Shown here: positions 1 through 10,989 of the stretch, in pieces | Numbering within the stretch: position 1 is the first letter of the stretch | Layout: each line of letters opens with the position of its first letter | NCBI GenBank assembly: GCA_030068075.1 | Contig: CM057844.1 | Coordinates: forward strand, 2,728,001 to 2,792,000 | From: Paguma larvata | Lineage: Eukaryota > Chordata > Mammalia > Carnivora > Viverridae | DNA length: 64,000 nt | Reading direction: 5' to 3' | The notes under the pieces: generated by a model | What the model was told of the DNA's origin: nothing | The model's input: the letters and a program-made list of their open reading frames with translations, nothing else | Databases searched by the model: none | Program-made: the position numbers and the translations under genes

Positions 1-690
1 TTCTTTTTCGCTTTCTGATTTTTTTTTGTGACACTGCCACCTCACAACACAATATTTTTACTGTGAAACCCCTGAAAACTGCCAAATTTCACCCTATTTG
101 TTTTAATGTTCTTTAAGAGCTTGGCATTGTGTTAGACACTCAGTGATTCCCACGGCTCGGTTCCTATTTAAAAACTGCCCATCTATTTAAAGTTCATGAT
201 GGGGGGATAAAAGAAAAAAGACTTCCAAAGCCAAAGGGAACATGAGATAGGCAGAAGAAAAATCCAGTTTGCTTCTAAAAAAGGCTGAAAATTATAACCA
301 TCCGTGGCCTCATGTCTCAAGTCTGAGAATTTTTTTTTTTCTCTTCTGGTTGTTTGCAAACCAAAGTGGAATTTTATTATGGGTTACTAAGTGAGCTTTT
401 TCAAGTTCCTAGTCCCCAGAAGTCTCCACTCACTCTGTAGCGTGCCATTTAAGTTCCTCCCGCAGATAGGCAAGACAAGGAAGCCCAAATAAAACAGAAG
501 GGTGTCTCCCAGCTGGAACCGTCTGCCCCCACGCCACTGCATTTCCCCAGCGATTAGCCAGGGACCCAACACAGCCGCCTGACCTCTTTTACGAACAACA
601 AAACTGTGATGAAGGCAACAGGAGTCAGAAAACTATTCACTACAGGAAGCCCCAGTATCCGGTGAGAAATAAGAAGTACAACAGTACAGG
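1..690. other. 5' flank of CD93, no gene recognised
   Basis: This AT-rich flank has no convincing coding frame and no CpG island. Short T-runs occur near 21-28 and 331-341. A purine-rich segment at about 640-680 contains ETS-like GGAA/GGAT cores, which would suit an endothelial/myeloid promoter without a TATA box, but this is only inference. TATTTAAA-like strings near 165 and 184 lie too far from the CD93 start codon to assign as its TATA box. Confidence 0.4.
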
Positions 691-844
691 ATGCGCCTTG
701 GGTCAGGGGGATGTGAAAAACCCTCGGTCTTTGTGTTCTTCCCTGTGCCAGAGCGTCTGCGTCCGAGCCCTCAGTTCTCCTCGCAGCTCAGCTGCCGTCA
801 CTGCACGGCTGCCAGCCTCCTGCTGAAGGGGACACGGGGCCATG

Positions 845-3047
845 ATGGCCACCTCTGCCGGCCTGCTGCTGCTGCTGCTGCTGCTCCTGGGCCAGCCCTG
901 GTCGGGGGCCGGAGCTCCCGGGGAAGCCGTGGTGTGCTCGGGGAATGCCTGCTACACAGCCCACTGGGGCAAGCTGAGTGCGGCCGAGGCCCAGAGTTAT
1001 TGCAGCAAGAATGGGGGCAACCTGGCCACGGTGAAGAGTGAGGAGGAGGCTTGGCACATCCAGCGAGTCCTGACCCAGCTCTTGGAGTCGGAGGAGGTCC
1101 TAGAAGCTCGGATGGGCAAGTTCTGGATTGGGCTCCAGCGCGAAAAGGGCAAGTGCTTAGACTCCAGCCTGCTGCTGAAAGGATTCAGCTGGGTGGGTGG
1201 GGGGGAAGACACGCTTTATACCAACTGGAACAAGGAGGTCAGGAGCTCCTGCATCTCTAGGCGCTGTGTGTCCCTGCTGCTGTATCTGTCTCTGCCATCC
1301 CATGCCAGCCATCTCCCCAAATGGTCTGAGGGCCCCTGTGGGAGCCCGAACTCTCCTGGAAGCAACATCGAGGGCTTTGTGTGCAAGTTCAGTTTCAAAG
1401 GCATGTGCCAGCCTCTGGCTCTGGGTGGCCCAGGACGGGTGGAATACACGACCCCATTCCAGGCTACCAGCTCCTCCCTGGACACCGTGCCCTTCGCCTC
1501 TGTGGCTAACGTGGCCTGTGGGGATGGAGACGAGGGTCAGGAGCATTACTTCCTATGCAAGGAGAAGGCCCCTGATGTGTTCGACTGGGGCAGCTCAGGT
1601 CCCCTCTGTGTCAGCCCCAAGTATGGCTGTAGCTTCAACAATGGTGGCTGCCAGCAAGACTGCTTCGAGGGTGGCGACGGTTCCTTCCGATGCGGCTGTC
1701 GGCCAGGGTTCCGGCTGCTGGACGACCTGGTGACCTGTGCCTCCCGGAACCCTTGCAGCTCCAACCCGTGCAAAGGGGCAGCCACCTGCGTCCTGGAACC
1801 CCAAAGGAAGAACTACACGTGCCGCTGCCCCCAAGGCTACCAGCTGGACTCAAGTCAGCAGGACTGCGTGGATGTGGACGAGTGCCAGGACTCCCCCTGC
1901 CCACAAGAGTGTGTCAACACTCCCGGGGGCTTCCACTGTGAGTGCTGGGTGGGCTACGAGCCCCGCAGTCCTGGGGAAGGGGCCTGTCAGGATGTGGACG
2001 AGTGTGCCCCAGGTCGCTCGCCCTGCGCCCAGGGCTGCACTAACACAGACGGCTCATTCTACTGCTCTTGTGAGGAGGGCTATATCCTGGCTGGAGAGGA
2101 CGGCACCCAGTGCCTGGACGTGGATGAATGTGAGGGCCCGGAGCATGGCCTTTGTGACGGCTTGTGCCTCAACACACAGGGGTCCTTCCGCTGCAGCTGC
2201 CTGCCAGGGCTGGGAGCTGGGCCCGGACGGGGTCTCGTGTACCATGGTCTCCACATCCCTGGCACCATGGACTGGGCCTCCCCAGGAGAAGGATACGGAA
2301 GATAGAGAGGAGAAACTTGTGTATTCTCCCACAGTATCTAGGCCCACCGGAGATCCGAGGGCACCTCCAAGGAGGCACCCACCACCAAGAGACCCTCCCT
2401 CTCACCTGAGGCCCCCATCACCCTGGGCGTACCTGACATGCTGGCTCCCAGTGGGTCCCCTGGCGAATGGATGGAGCCCAGCACCCGTCGCCCCAAGGCC
2501 ACCACAGATCGTGAGGAGAATATAAATGAGGATTCCAAGGCCAAGCAAAGCGACGATGGCACCGACGGGCAAAAGCTGCTTTTGTTCTACATCCTGGGTA
2601 CAGTGGTGGCCATCTTACTCTTACTGGCTCTGGCTCTTGGGCTTCTGATCTATCGCAAGCGGAAAGCAAAGAGGGAGGAGGAGAAGGAGAAAAAGCCCCA
2701 GAACGCGGCTGACAGCTACTCCTGGGCTCCAGAACGGGCTGAGAACAGGGCCTTGGAGAATCAGTACAGGTAAAGGAGGCCTTAGGTCACCCACAGGGGG
2801 CGGGAGGGTGGGCAGGTGCGGGGAGGAGGGAGGGCAAGGACCACCACACAAAGCAGGTGGAGCAAAAGGGGCAGGCGCCCCACAAGCGTGCTTGTCAGCC
2901 CAGAGGCGCTCACTGAAGCCCTCGCCTTGTCTAGTGCGTGGAGCACGCGGGTCTCTCCCAGGGTCTAGATGTGCATGGCGGGTCACAGCGGCTTCCAATG
3001 CTGTCATCATTGTTTCCCATAGTCCGACACCAGGGACGGACTGCTGA
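845..3047 (+). CDS. CD93: CD93 (complement component C1q receptor 1), two coding exons, exon 1 frame broken by paired 1-bp shifts
   Basis: CD93 is a type I membrane glycoprotein of endothelial and myeloid cells that acts in adhesion, angiogenesis and clearance of apoptotic cells. The ATG at 845 is preferred over the one at 842: it has A at -3 and G at +4 and gives the family N-terminus MATS. Visible in order are a signal peptide with nine leucines, a C-type-lectin-like domain (about residues 31-183), five EGF modules (about 258-468, the last three opening with the calcium-binding DVDEC motif), a Ser/Thr/Pro-rich stalk, a transmembrane helix (2578-2655) and a basic cytoplasmic tail. Coding exon 1 ends at 2769 (AG|GTAAAG). 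Exon 2 (3023-3047) encodes the final SPTPGTDC. The frame of 845 hits TAG at 2303-2305, but homology moves to the +1 frame near 2210 and returns near 2346-2357. Allowing for both shifts the product is about 649 aa, close to human (652). Identity is certain; whether the break is real is not. Confidence 0.95.
863..883 (+). repeat. (CTG)7 tract in CD93 signal peptide
   Basis: Seven perfect CTG codons followed by CTC and CTG encode the nine-leucine hydrophobic core of the CD93 signal peptide. Coding CTG tracts of this kind vary in copy number among alleles and species. Confidence 0.9.
2207..2357 (+). other. CD93: CD93 segment read in shifted frame (paired +1/-1 indels)
   Basis: Up to about 2209 the EGF5 module is in the frame of the ATG. 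From TGG at 2211 the recognisable CD93 sequence (WELGPDGVSCTM and the following acidic/Thr-rich stalk) lies one base later. From GAG at 2357 (EGTSKEAPTTK) it is back in the original frame. One extra base near the GGG at 2207-2209 and one missing base near 2346-2357 explain this. The original frame is stopped at 2303-2305 inside the segment, so the two shifts do not rescue each other when translated as given. Confidence 0.85.
2770..3022 (+). other. CD93: CD93 intron (253 bp, GT-AG)
   Basis: The donor is AG|GTAAAG and the acceptor is TTGTTTCCCATAG|T. Joining 2769 to 3023 completes a serine codon and continues into the expected C-terminal peptide, ending TGA at 3045-3047. Without splicing, frame 2 ends at TAA 2771-2773. 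Confidence 0.9.
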
Positions 3048-4472
3048 AAGGTGAGGCGGCCCCAAGGACACTGCCTGTCGGCCATCGCCGTCCTCAGAGC
3101 TTCCATACCCCATCGGAAGGGGGGTGCCCACCTCCTTCCCAAAGACTGGACTGGAATCTTACCGAACAGTTGTAAACATTCTTAAAAGCCTAGCAACTTG
3201 GAATATACAGGTATTTTCTACTTGTGTGTGGTATTCCTGAAGTGGAAGCAATGGGTTGGGACGTCATTCCGGGAATTTTGTGGATATTAACAATTCTCAC
3301 TCACTTTCCCTTTAATTCAAATGTGACCGATTACATGTTTCCCACTGATTCTGGATCAGGGAGTTCCAAATCAGGAAATCAGGTGCTGATGGGGCTCCTT
3401 TTGAACTGCTTCTCTGCTCACTTGAATCACGTGAGAAAAAAAAGGGGTCTGCTAACGCTAACTAGGATTGAAATGATTTGTTCCTCTTGGTATAACAGAG
3501 ACTAAATCATTGTTTAACGATGTAAAAAGCTTTTTTTTTTCCCTTTTCTTTTTTTTTCAAAAGGAACATACTGAGGACTGGAAATATTTCTTTACATTTA
3601 TGTTCATGTATTTTTCCTATCACAGCCCTGCTAAGCTTGACCTTGTTGAGATCCTCCAGAATGACCATAGTATCCCAGACAGCTCAGGTAGGAAGGATGC
3701 TGGAAGTTTACAAATTGCATTTCCTAGTTCTTAACATTTCTAATAGTTTTGGGTGTCTTTGCAAGTGAAGTCTGGAAAGTGTGAGAGAAGGATGAAGTGA
3801 ATTGAAAGTGTTTTTGAAAGCAAGTAATCCAAAGAGCTGGAGAGGAAGGCCTGGGGTTTGTTTCACAAATACTTGAATCAATCCACCTAAATGCACTTGT
3901 GTTAACACACACTATTGATGAGGCGAACACGCACGAGGAAAGAAGTCAGAGCCGTCTCTCCCATGCCACCTGCCTTCCTGCATTCTGCTCTGGATTTAAA
4001 TGCTGTGATTGTAGATGGACAAAGCCGCCAGAAGTCTCTCATCCTGATTGTTAACACTGTATGAGGGAGATGAGATGCTGAGTTTTGAAAGCTGGCATCC
4101 TAAGGCATTTTAACACAGCTCATGGTCAGTTATTGTTTCCTATTGTGATCCTGACCTGTGGCCGTAGCTTGCAACCAGGTCAGGAAACAGGCAGGAGTGA
4201 CGCTGACCCTGTGCTGCTTAAAGAACATTTGTCACATCTTTCTGTATTTCTTAAAAAAGCAGGAGAGAAGAGAGGGAGAGAGAAAAAGAGAATAATTCAA
4301 ATCTTTTGCAGGCACAAAAACTGCTTGAACCAATTTTAATCTACGTCCTCCATTTTAAGTGCTTGCTTGCTAAGATTTCTCCTCTTGAGGTAGTGGTGGA
4401 GAGTACTCTGTCCCCATGTGGTTCTGCCTGGGTCACTGGAAAGCAGCCCAGGCATTCGCCGATGGTCAGAGC

Positions 4473-4826
4473 TTTTTTCTTTTTTTTTAATTTTATAATA
4501 GTTTATTTTCAAATTGGTTTACATAAAATACCCAGTGTTCATCCCAACATGTGCCCTTTTTAATGCCCATCACCCCCTCTCCCCCCTCCCTCATCCCCCT
4601 CACCCTCAGTTTGTTCTTAGTCTTTGAGACTCTCTTATGTTTTATCTCCCTCCCTCTCTGTGTCTTTTTTTCCTTTCCCCTCTTCCCCTCCCCCTGGTTT
4701 TTGCTTAGTCTCACAAAGTCCACCTATTCGTGGAAACATATGGTATCTGTCTTTTTCTGACTGACTTATTTCACTTAACATAATACCCTCCAGTTCCATC
4801 CATGTTGCTACACATGGCCAGATTTT
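4473..4826 (-). mobile_element. Young carnivore L1 3' end, 5'-truncated
   Basis: A T-rich run (the poly-A tail on the minus strand) is followed by the standard carnivore L1 3' UTR in reverse complement, including a CCCCTCTCCCCCCTCCC block and the AAACCAATTTGAAAATAAAC terminus. It stops in the last codons of ORF2 (antisense of the HMFPRIGG region). About 350 bp long. It lies antisense inside the probable CD93 3' UTR. I could not identify a convincing target-site duplication. Confidence 0.85.
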
Positions 4827-7800
4827 AAGAATTGCCTGAGTAGCATCAGGAGGCCTCAGGTCACCTGCAGATTTCTTGCTGTCACCACGAAGAACAGATT
4901 GGAATGTGTTTCCTTCCAGGGATTCTCAAGTCTGCCTCTTAGAACCAGGATGCCCTATTGTCTTTGGCTTTGCCTTAGAAATACATCTGTTCCAGAGGCA
5001 GATACCTGGGGCAGGAAGAGTTGCCAGGTGAATGGCTGGCCCTCAGAGTTAAGTAAATATCCTTTTGCCAATATTGAAATGTAGATTCTAAAGTTCATTT
5101 TTTTCTTAAGAAAAAGAGTTGAAGGAGTGTGTATAAAGAAACAGGAAGGTTTTGGAGAACTTAGCTAGGTGTTTGGAACTTTTGCTTTTTAAGACATCTA
5201 CTATTATTTAGATTTCAGTTGAAATATTGGTGTTTAACACTTAAGGAGACAAAGGCTTGTATCCACTGACCCCAGGACCCTTGACCGTCTGTTGTGTGGG
5301 CCAACCATGCCACTGTTCAGCGTTGGCCAGAGACATTGCCGACAATATGTGCATTTACATTAACTAAATGCAAATTCAGCATCTTTACCTCCAGGCTTTT
5401 ACAGTTCTACCATTATCACTAGGAAGAAGGAAACATTCCTATTTAGGCTTCCCCTAAGTCCCTCTGAGGGCCTGTGGGACCTTGTACTGGCTGAGGTCCC
5501 CAAACATGCTCTCTCATTTTTAACTGAGCCTGACTTCTCCTGCGGCCCAATCCCATTTCTGACTTCTGTGTTCAAATCCCTCTGTGTGTGAGAATGTGAA
5601 GCCCTGTTCCTGACGGCAGGAAGACCGCAGATACCCACCGTGAAACACACAAAAGGAGAAATGGACTGATAAATAATTTCCCCAAGTCCTCTCTAGCACA
5701 ATCTGCCCGTTCGTGGGCAGAGGAGCCCTACCTTCTTTCCTGGCCACTCTGACCAGTGGCCAAGATCCCTGAATTGAATGACCTTATCTGATGAAAACTG
5801 CTGGACCTAAACAAATACTGTTCTCCCCTTAGATACTGCTGTCATTTTGTCTGAGGGATGCAAACTCTTGTTTGGGATGATGGGGGCTCAGCAGTGGATG
5901 AACAAATGCATACCGGCCATGTGGCCATTGACTAACTGGCCATTGGCAAACTATTTATCCAGAAGCTCCCCGGGTAGCTTGGCCGTGACACAGCCTGAGA
6001 ACTGGAGGGGACGGAACATGGGAGAGGTAGGCTTTGCTGTGCACAGACTCTTCCAGCTGCATGCCTGGGCTGGGCAGGGGCAGACTGAGGGCTGTTCTGC
6101 CCTTGGCCTGCGGAGCAGCAGAGCGGTGAGGGTGATGCAGAAAGGGTGACAGTTCTACCTGGCAACAGGCTCAAACAATGGAGACTTTTGCCCTAATATA
6201 ATTTCCCATAGTTCAATAATTCTAGGATGCTCTTGGACAACTTATATCAGGAAGAAACTCATCCCCTCCTCTCTTGCCATCTCCCAAGGCAGATAATTTA
6301 AAGGGAGAATGACTCTTAAAACATGCAGCCCACTATATTCATTCCTGAATTTCAGAGATAATCACTGCTCTTTTTTCTTGTTCATTTGAGTATGTGATAC
6401 AGGACAAGCCTCACTCCGGAATCTGAGGAGTATAAAAAGTGAAATAGGGCCAATTACCTGAAAATACCTTTAAAAGAAGTGGACTCGGTGAGGTTTTTTG
6501 TAGGATGCATCCACTGCTGCTCAACATTGTGACCGTGAGCCAAAAGCTGGCTTCGTAGGTGCCCCTTCAGTTCATCCACATGCCTGATGATCATACTTGT
6601 GGCATCTGACACCACACATCTGCATCGTGTTTTCCTGGCAGCATTAAGTGGTTGACTTAAGTGGGTCTTGCCTTAAGGACAGGAGGGATGCAGACTAACA
6701 TCCTGTCTGTGCTTAGGCAAAAAGGTGGAATAAAAAGCTAAACATGCATGTGAGCATTGTATGTGCACAGTACGGGAAGAACTAAGTTGGAAATGAATCT
6801 CTGTCCCTGAAACACACACATGTGTGTTACCATTCTTACGTTCCAGTCAGGAGCCCCTGTTTGAGCATATCCCAGTAGTACCTGAAGTGTTATCACCAAA
6901 TGACCTGTGGAAAATATGGATGTGATCATTAGCTAATTTTATTCCAACCTTCTTTCCCGTAAACATTTCTGTGAAAACTGAGAACAGGGCGAGTTTTGAT
7001 CCCCAAAAAAGCACTACATTCAAAGTAATGCATTTTTAAAAGCAAATATAGGACGGGCCTTTTCCTATTATTTTTCTCCTTAGCTTCTCCATTGTCTAAA
7101 TCAGGAAAACAGGAAAGCATGGCTTTCTAGCAGCTGCAAAGTGGTGTAATGTCCCCTCCATATTTCCATCACCTTAAACAATAGATTTAGCATGGGAATC
7201 CGAGATATGATCCTTGAAAACGTCTGTCCCTGTCTGACTGCAAAACCTACTGCTTATAGTCATGTGGTTTGTGGCGTTCGTCAACCAACACAAACAAAAA
7301 AAACCCGATAATCAGAATTCTTCACGTATTCTGTAATCAAATACCATACTCTGTTCCAGATTCCTGAAACTAATACTCGCTGAAGTGCTTTTTTAAAACA
7401 TGAATTGTGTTTTGACCTGTGCTTGGGGATCATGTGCGTCTACTTCAGGAACGAACTCTGGAATCTCTTTCTCACATGTTCCTCTTTATCCGCAAGAGCG
7501 CAAGTGTTTCCTTTCTGCAGATATTGCTCACCGTTCTTCTGGGCTGTGTTCTTGGTGCACATTTGACTGAAGCTTGAATTGGTCGTTTGCAAGGCCTTGT
7601 TCTATGACACTCAGTGCGACTGTAAATATCACTCATCACTTCCCAAATGCTAGACGAAAATTAAGTAGTTTTAAATCTGTATATTTGAAATTTGTTCCAT
7701 TAATTCTGTCATCATGGGATTTCTGTGCAGGGTGCCTTTCTGTCCTGGGCCCGACTGTTTCCCAAACAGGGGGAGGGCAGTCTTGGCCAATGCGCTGAGC

Positions 7801-7893
7801 CTCGGAACTCTGAGAAACCGAGGACCATCTCGAGTCTGCTTCACCAAGCAGCCCGCTTGCCGTCCTTTGTGTTTTATGTCACATGCCTAACCT

Positions 7894-7899
7894 AATAAA
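7894..7899 (+). promoter_or_regulatory. Candidate CD93 polyadenylation signal AATAAA
   Basis: A canonical hexamer is followed about 15-30 bp later by GTCGTTGTCACCTTGTTTC, a GU/U-rich downstream element. Assigned by position only. Confidence 0.5.
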
Positions 7900-7950
7900 C
7901 TCTGGACTGCAGTCGTTGTCACCTTGTTTCAATATATTTCATAACAACTA

Positions 7951-8206
7951 GAGATATACAGCACAACTTGCATTCATGGCCATTAAGCATATCCGTTTCC
8001 CTTCTCAAAGAGCTGCTAAAAAACGTACTTCGCCTTCCCTACTTCTGCATCTCTACCTACTAGTTGTGATACTGACTCGAGATACATGGTAAAACTTGCA
8101 TTTATGGTCATTAAGCATATCCGTTTCTCTTCTCAAAGAGCAGCTAAAAATAAGTACTTTGCCTGCCCCATTTCTGCATCTGTACCTACTGGTTGTGATA
8201 CTGACC
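7951..8206 (+). repeat. Imperfect direct tandem duplication, two about 127-bp copies
   Basis: Copy 1 (7951-8076) and copy 2 (8079-8206) both start GAGATA and run through a shared CATTAAGCATATCCGTTTC and ACTTCTGCATCT-type core to TTGTGATACTGAC. They differ at scattered bases. Only one junction dinucleotide separates them, which suggests a local duplication rather than two insertions. Confidence 0.85.
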
Positions 8207-9560
8207 CCAGAGCAGCTAGGTTAGGGCAAGGCCTTGTCCACAGGAACAGGGACATTCAGAGGGACAGGACCACAGTGTGTCCTGGGTTCCAGCTGCTGAA
8301 CCCAGCCAGGCTGGACTCCATGCTTCCAGATATTCTCTTCTGACCTGGAGTCTACTGCCCCACGCCTCTCTGCCTGTTTAATTCCCTGCATCGTTTTAAC
8401 TGCACGGGGGACACCTGGTGCAGGATTAAACAAGTCCAACTGGTGTGATGTGAGCACACAGTTCTGTAATTAGCATAGGAGCATTTGTCATCACTTTGTC
8501 AGCAAAGCCTTTTCAGTTTGTTTAACTCATTGGACAGGCAGACCAGATCCTCCCCAGCTTGGCTGCATGACTCTCGCTGTGGCTGGATGCAGGGAGAACA
8601 GGCATTCAGTTCTGAGTCTGCCTGCCTCTCAGATGGTGCTGGCTAAGAACAGGGCTTGGATAGGATCCTGCTGTCCTACGGACTGACAGGACACATGTGA
8701 TGACCATTCATTTCTTAGAGTTAAATAAAGCTGATCCTTTTAGAACTCCAGTAAGTGACAAAATACATTTGGAAATTACATCTTAATATGAACAACATGG
8801 CTGCTTCCCCCACACACACCACAATTTCAACATCCTTCTCTTTCATACAGAAAAACCCGAGGCCAGTGTTATCTAATTTAGGAAAAGCCCATGAACAAAA
8901 ATGCCAAATTCAAACTCCTCTTGGTTACTTTTGCTATCTGCAAAATAAATAAAACTAAATAACAAATATTAGATAAATCTTTCAAATATGAATCATTTAC
9001 AAGGAAATTCAATTTATACAGTTATATTTATTGCACAATACAAAGTCCATTTGTAACAGATGACATGTAGATTAAAATACAAGATTCACATATATATCAT
9101 ACACATAGCAGGGAGTTTAACACGGATCAATGAACGTATCAAGTTCTCAGCCAACTCTTAAATGTATTCAGTAAGTAGAGACAGGACACAGGTAATAAAC
9201 CTGCAAACTCTAAGTCTCTATTAGCCCTTCACAGCTTCCTTATACCCCCAAGGCATCCTTTGCAGAGGAAATGATGGACGGGTAAGTGGTAGAAAGTGAG
9301 GAAAGGAGAGCAAAGAAATGAAAGAGCCAGGATAACCCATGAGGCCAGCAACCACTCTTGGGGAGCCTGACTTGACAGGATGCTCTTCACAGCGCTGCAC
9401 CTGCATGTCCTCACCTAAGCCTCTGGGCACCCACAACTGTGGCACCTTGAGCTGCTGCCCAACCCTGAATTCTATTTTTTTGGTTTTTATTTGAAATCTG
9501 TCACCATTGATTTGGATGTTGATCTTCTCTTCTGGTTGAAATTGGTCCATAGAATTCAAC
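8207..9560. other. Intergenic, no gene recognised
   Basis: AT-rich single-copy-looking DNA with no supported coding frame. An AATAAA at 8724-8729 could be an alternative CD93 end. No recent repeat is evident. Confidence 0.3.
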
Positions 9561-9567
9561 TGCATGG

Positions 9568-9865
9568 TTGGAAAGAAGAAGGAGGGAGGGAAGGGAAGAA
9601 GGAAAGAAAGTAGGGAGGGTGAGAAGGAAAGAGGGATGGAAGGAAGGAAGGAAGGAAGGAAGGAAGGAAGGAAGGAAGGAAGGAAGGAAGGAAAGTAGGG
9701 AGGGAGGGAAGGAAGGAGAAAGGAACGGAAGGAAGGATGGAGGGAAGGAATGAAGGAGAGAGAGAGGAAGGAATGGAAGAAGGGAAGGAATGAATAGAAG
9801 AAACAGATAAGAAAAGAATAAAGGAGAGAGAAGAGAGGGAGAGAGAGAGAGAGAGAGGGAAAGAT
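9568..9865 (+). repeat. Long polypurine tract, (GGAA)n/(GA)n
   Basis: About 300 bp is almost purely purine on the + strand, with a (GGAA/AAGG) array near 9638-9692 and a (GA)n end near 9838-9860. The T/C-rich reverse strand gives spurious Ser/Pro/Leu open frames. It is a typical mammalian microsatellite field. Confidence 0.95.
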
Positions 9866-10331
9866 TGAACAGCACAGTAGAGGATGACTCAGATGTTGTC
9901 AAGGTCATTGGGTCATCATTCACCCATCTCCACTTCGGACTGAGATATTTAGGAACCATTTGTCCTCACTGCCATCTGTAACTTCCTGGACCACACTTGA
10001 AGGCAGAACTCTGCTTCGCCAAGTTTGGCTGAGGACCAACACCCTTCGTATCATGCTCCTGCCAGCTCTTCCTGTGAAGCACTGCTTATCTCTCCCATTT
10101 CACGTTTTATGACTGTCTACATAATTCATATCATAATGTCTTAAGCTGTGTCGATGACTTGTGTCCTGTACAAATCCTTCTATGTTCAAAAACACAAGAA
10201 AATAATGAAATCTGTGAGGTAGAGTGAATAATTGTGCCTTTCATCCTGTTTTGCCAGAGTCTTCCTTTCCCAAAAAGATTATGTCACAAATCAAGTATTT
10301 CACTTTCTTGTCAAAACGATCATCTGCCCTC

Positions 10332-10903
10332 CCAAGCAGATGACCTGGGCATCTTAGCCTGCCTTCTCTGGTCACAGCGTGGGCACCCCAAGCAGATGAC
10401 CTGGGCATCCTAGCCTGCCTTGTCTGGTCACAGCGTGGGCATGCCAAGCACATGACCCCTGGGCATCCTAGCCTGCCTTCTCTGCTCATAGCATGGGCAC
10501 CCCAAGCACATGACCCCTGGACATCCTAGCTTGCCTTCTCTGGTCACAGTGTGGGCACCCCAAGCAGATGACCTGGGCATCCTAGCCTGCCTTGTCTTGT
10601 CACAGCGTGGGCACCCCAAGCAGATGACCCCTGGGCATCCTAGCCTGCCTTCTCTGGTCACAGCATGGGCACCCCAAGCAGATGACCCCTGGGCATCCTG
10701 GCCTGCCTTCTCTGGTCACAGCATGGGCACCCCAAGCAGGCGACCTGGGCATCCTAGGCCTGCCTTCTCTGGTCACAGCATGGGCACCCCAAGCAGGCGA
10801 CCCCTGGGCATCCTAGCCTGCCTTCTCTGGTCACAGCATGGGCACCCCAAGCAGGCGACCCCTGGGCATCCTAGCCTGCCTTCTCTGGTCACAGCATGGG
10901 CAC
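10332..10903 (+). repeat. Minisatellite, ten 56-58-bp units with a 172-bp three-unit higher-order period
   Basis: Units begin CCAAGCA at 10332, 10388, 10444, 10502, 10560, 10616, 10674, 10732, 10789 and 10847. Short units carry GACCTGGGC and long ones GACCCCTGGGC. The short unit recurs every third copy (10388, 10560, 10732), giving three blocks of exactly 172 bp after one leading monomer. Units 2 and 5 also share a TTGTCT variant. Unit lengths that are not multiples of three rule out a conserved coding repeat. Confidence 0.95.
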
Positions 10904-10989
10904 TGCATGCAGGTTCTGCACATTTACCACACGAGGCTTCATCCATCGATTTTGTCCCTGTCATCTCCTCTCATGGTGGTGTGGCTTGG

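Larger units (their letters stand above)
3048..7910 (+). other. CD93: Probable CD93 3' UTR
   Basis: This AT-rich, noncoding stretch follows the CD93 stop and reaches an AATAAA at 7894-7899 that is followed by GT/T-rich DNA, as at a cleavage site. The length (about 4.8 kb) fits the known long 3' UTR of mammalian CD93. It contains an antisense L1 tail (4473-4826). No other gene is seen. The end point is inferred, and another AATAAA at 8724-8729 is possible. Confidence 0.55.

Noticed and set aside
845..3047. CD93 as a long-decayed pseudogene
   Set aside because: Apart from two 1-bp shifts, every domain, the splice sites and the last exon are intact and conserved, so old decay is implausible.
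9501..9959. 152-codon Ser/Pro/Leu-rich frame on the minus strand
   Set aside because: It is translation of the polypurine microsatellite with no conserved content.
10332..10903. CRISPR-like array or repeat protein
   Set aside because: There are no unique spacers, the genome is mammalian, and unit lengths of 56-58 bp shift the frame. It is a minisatellite.
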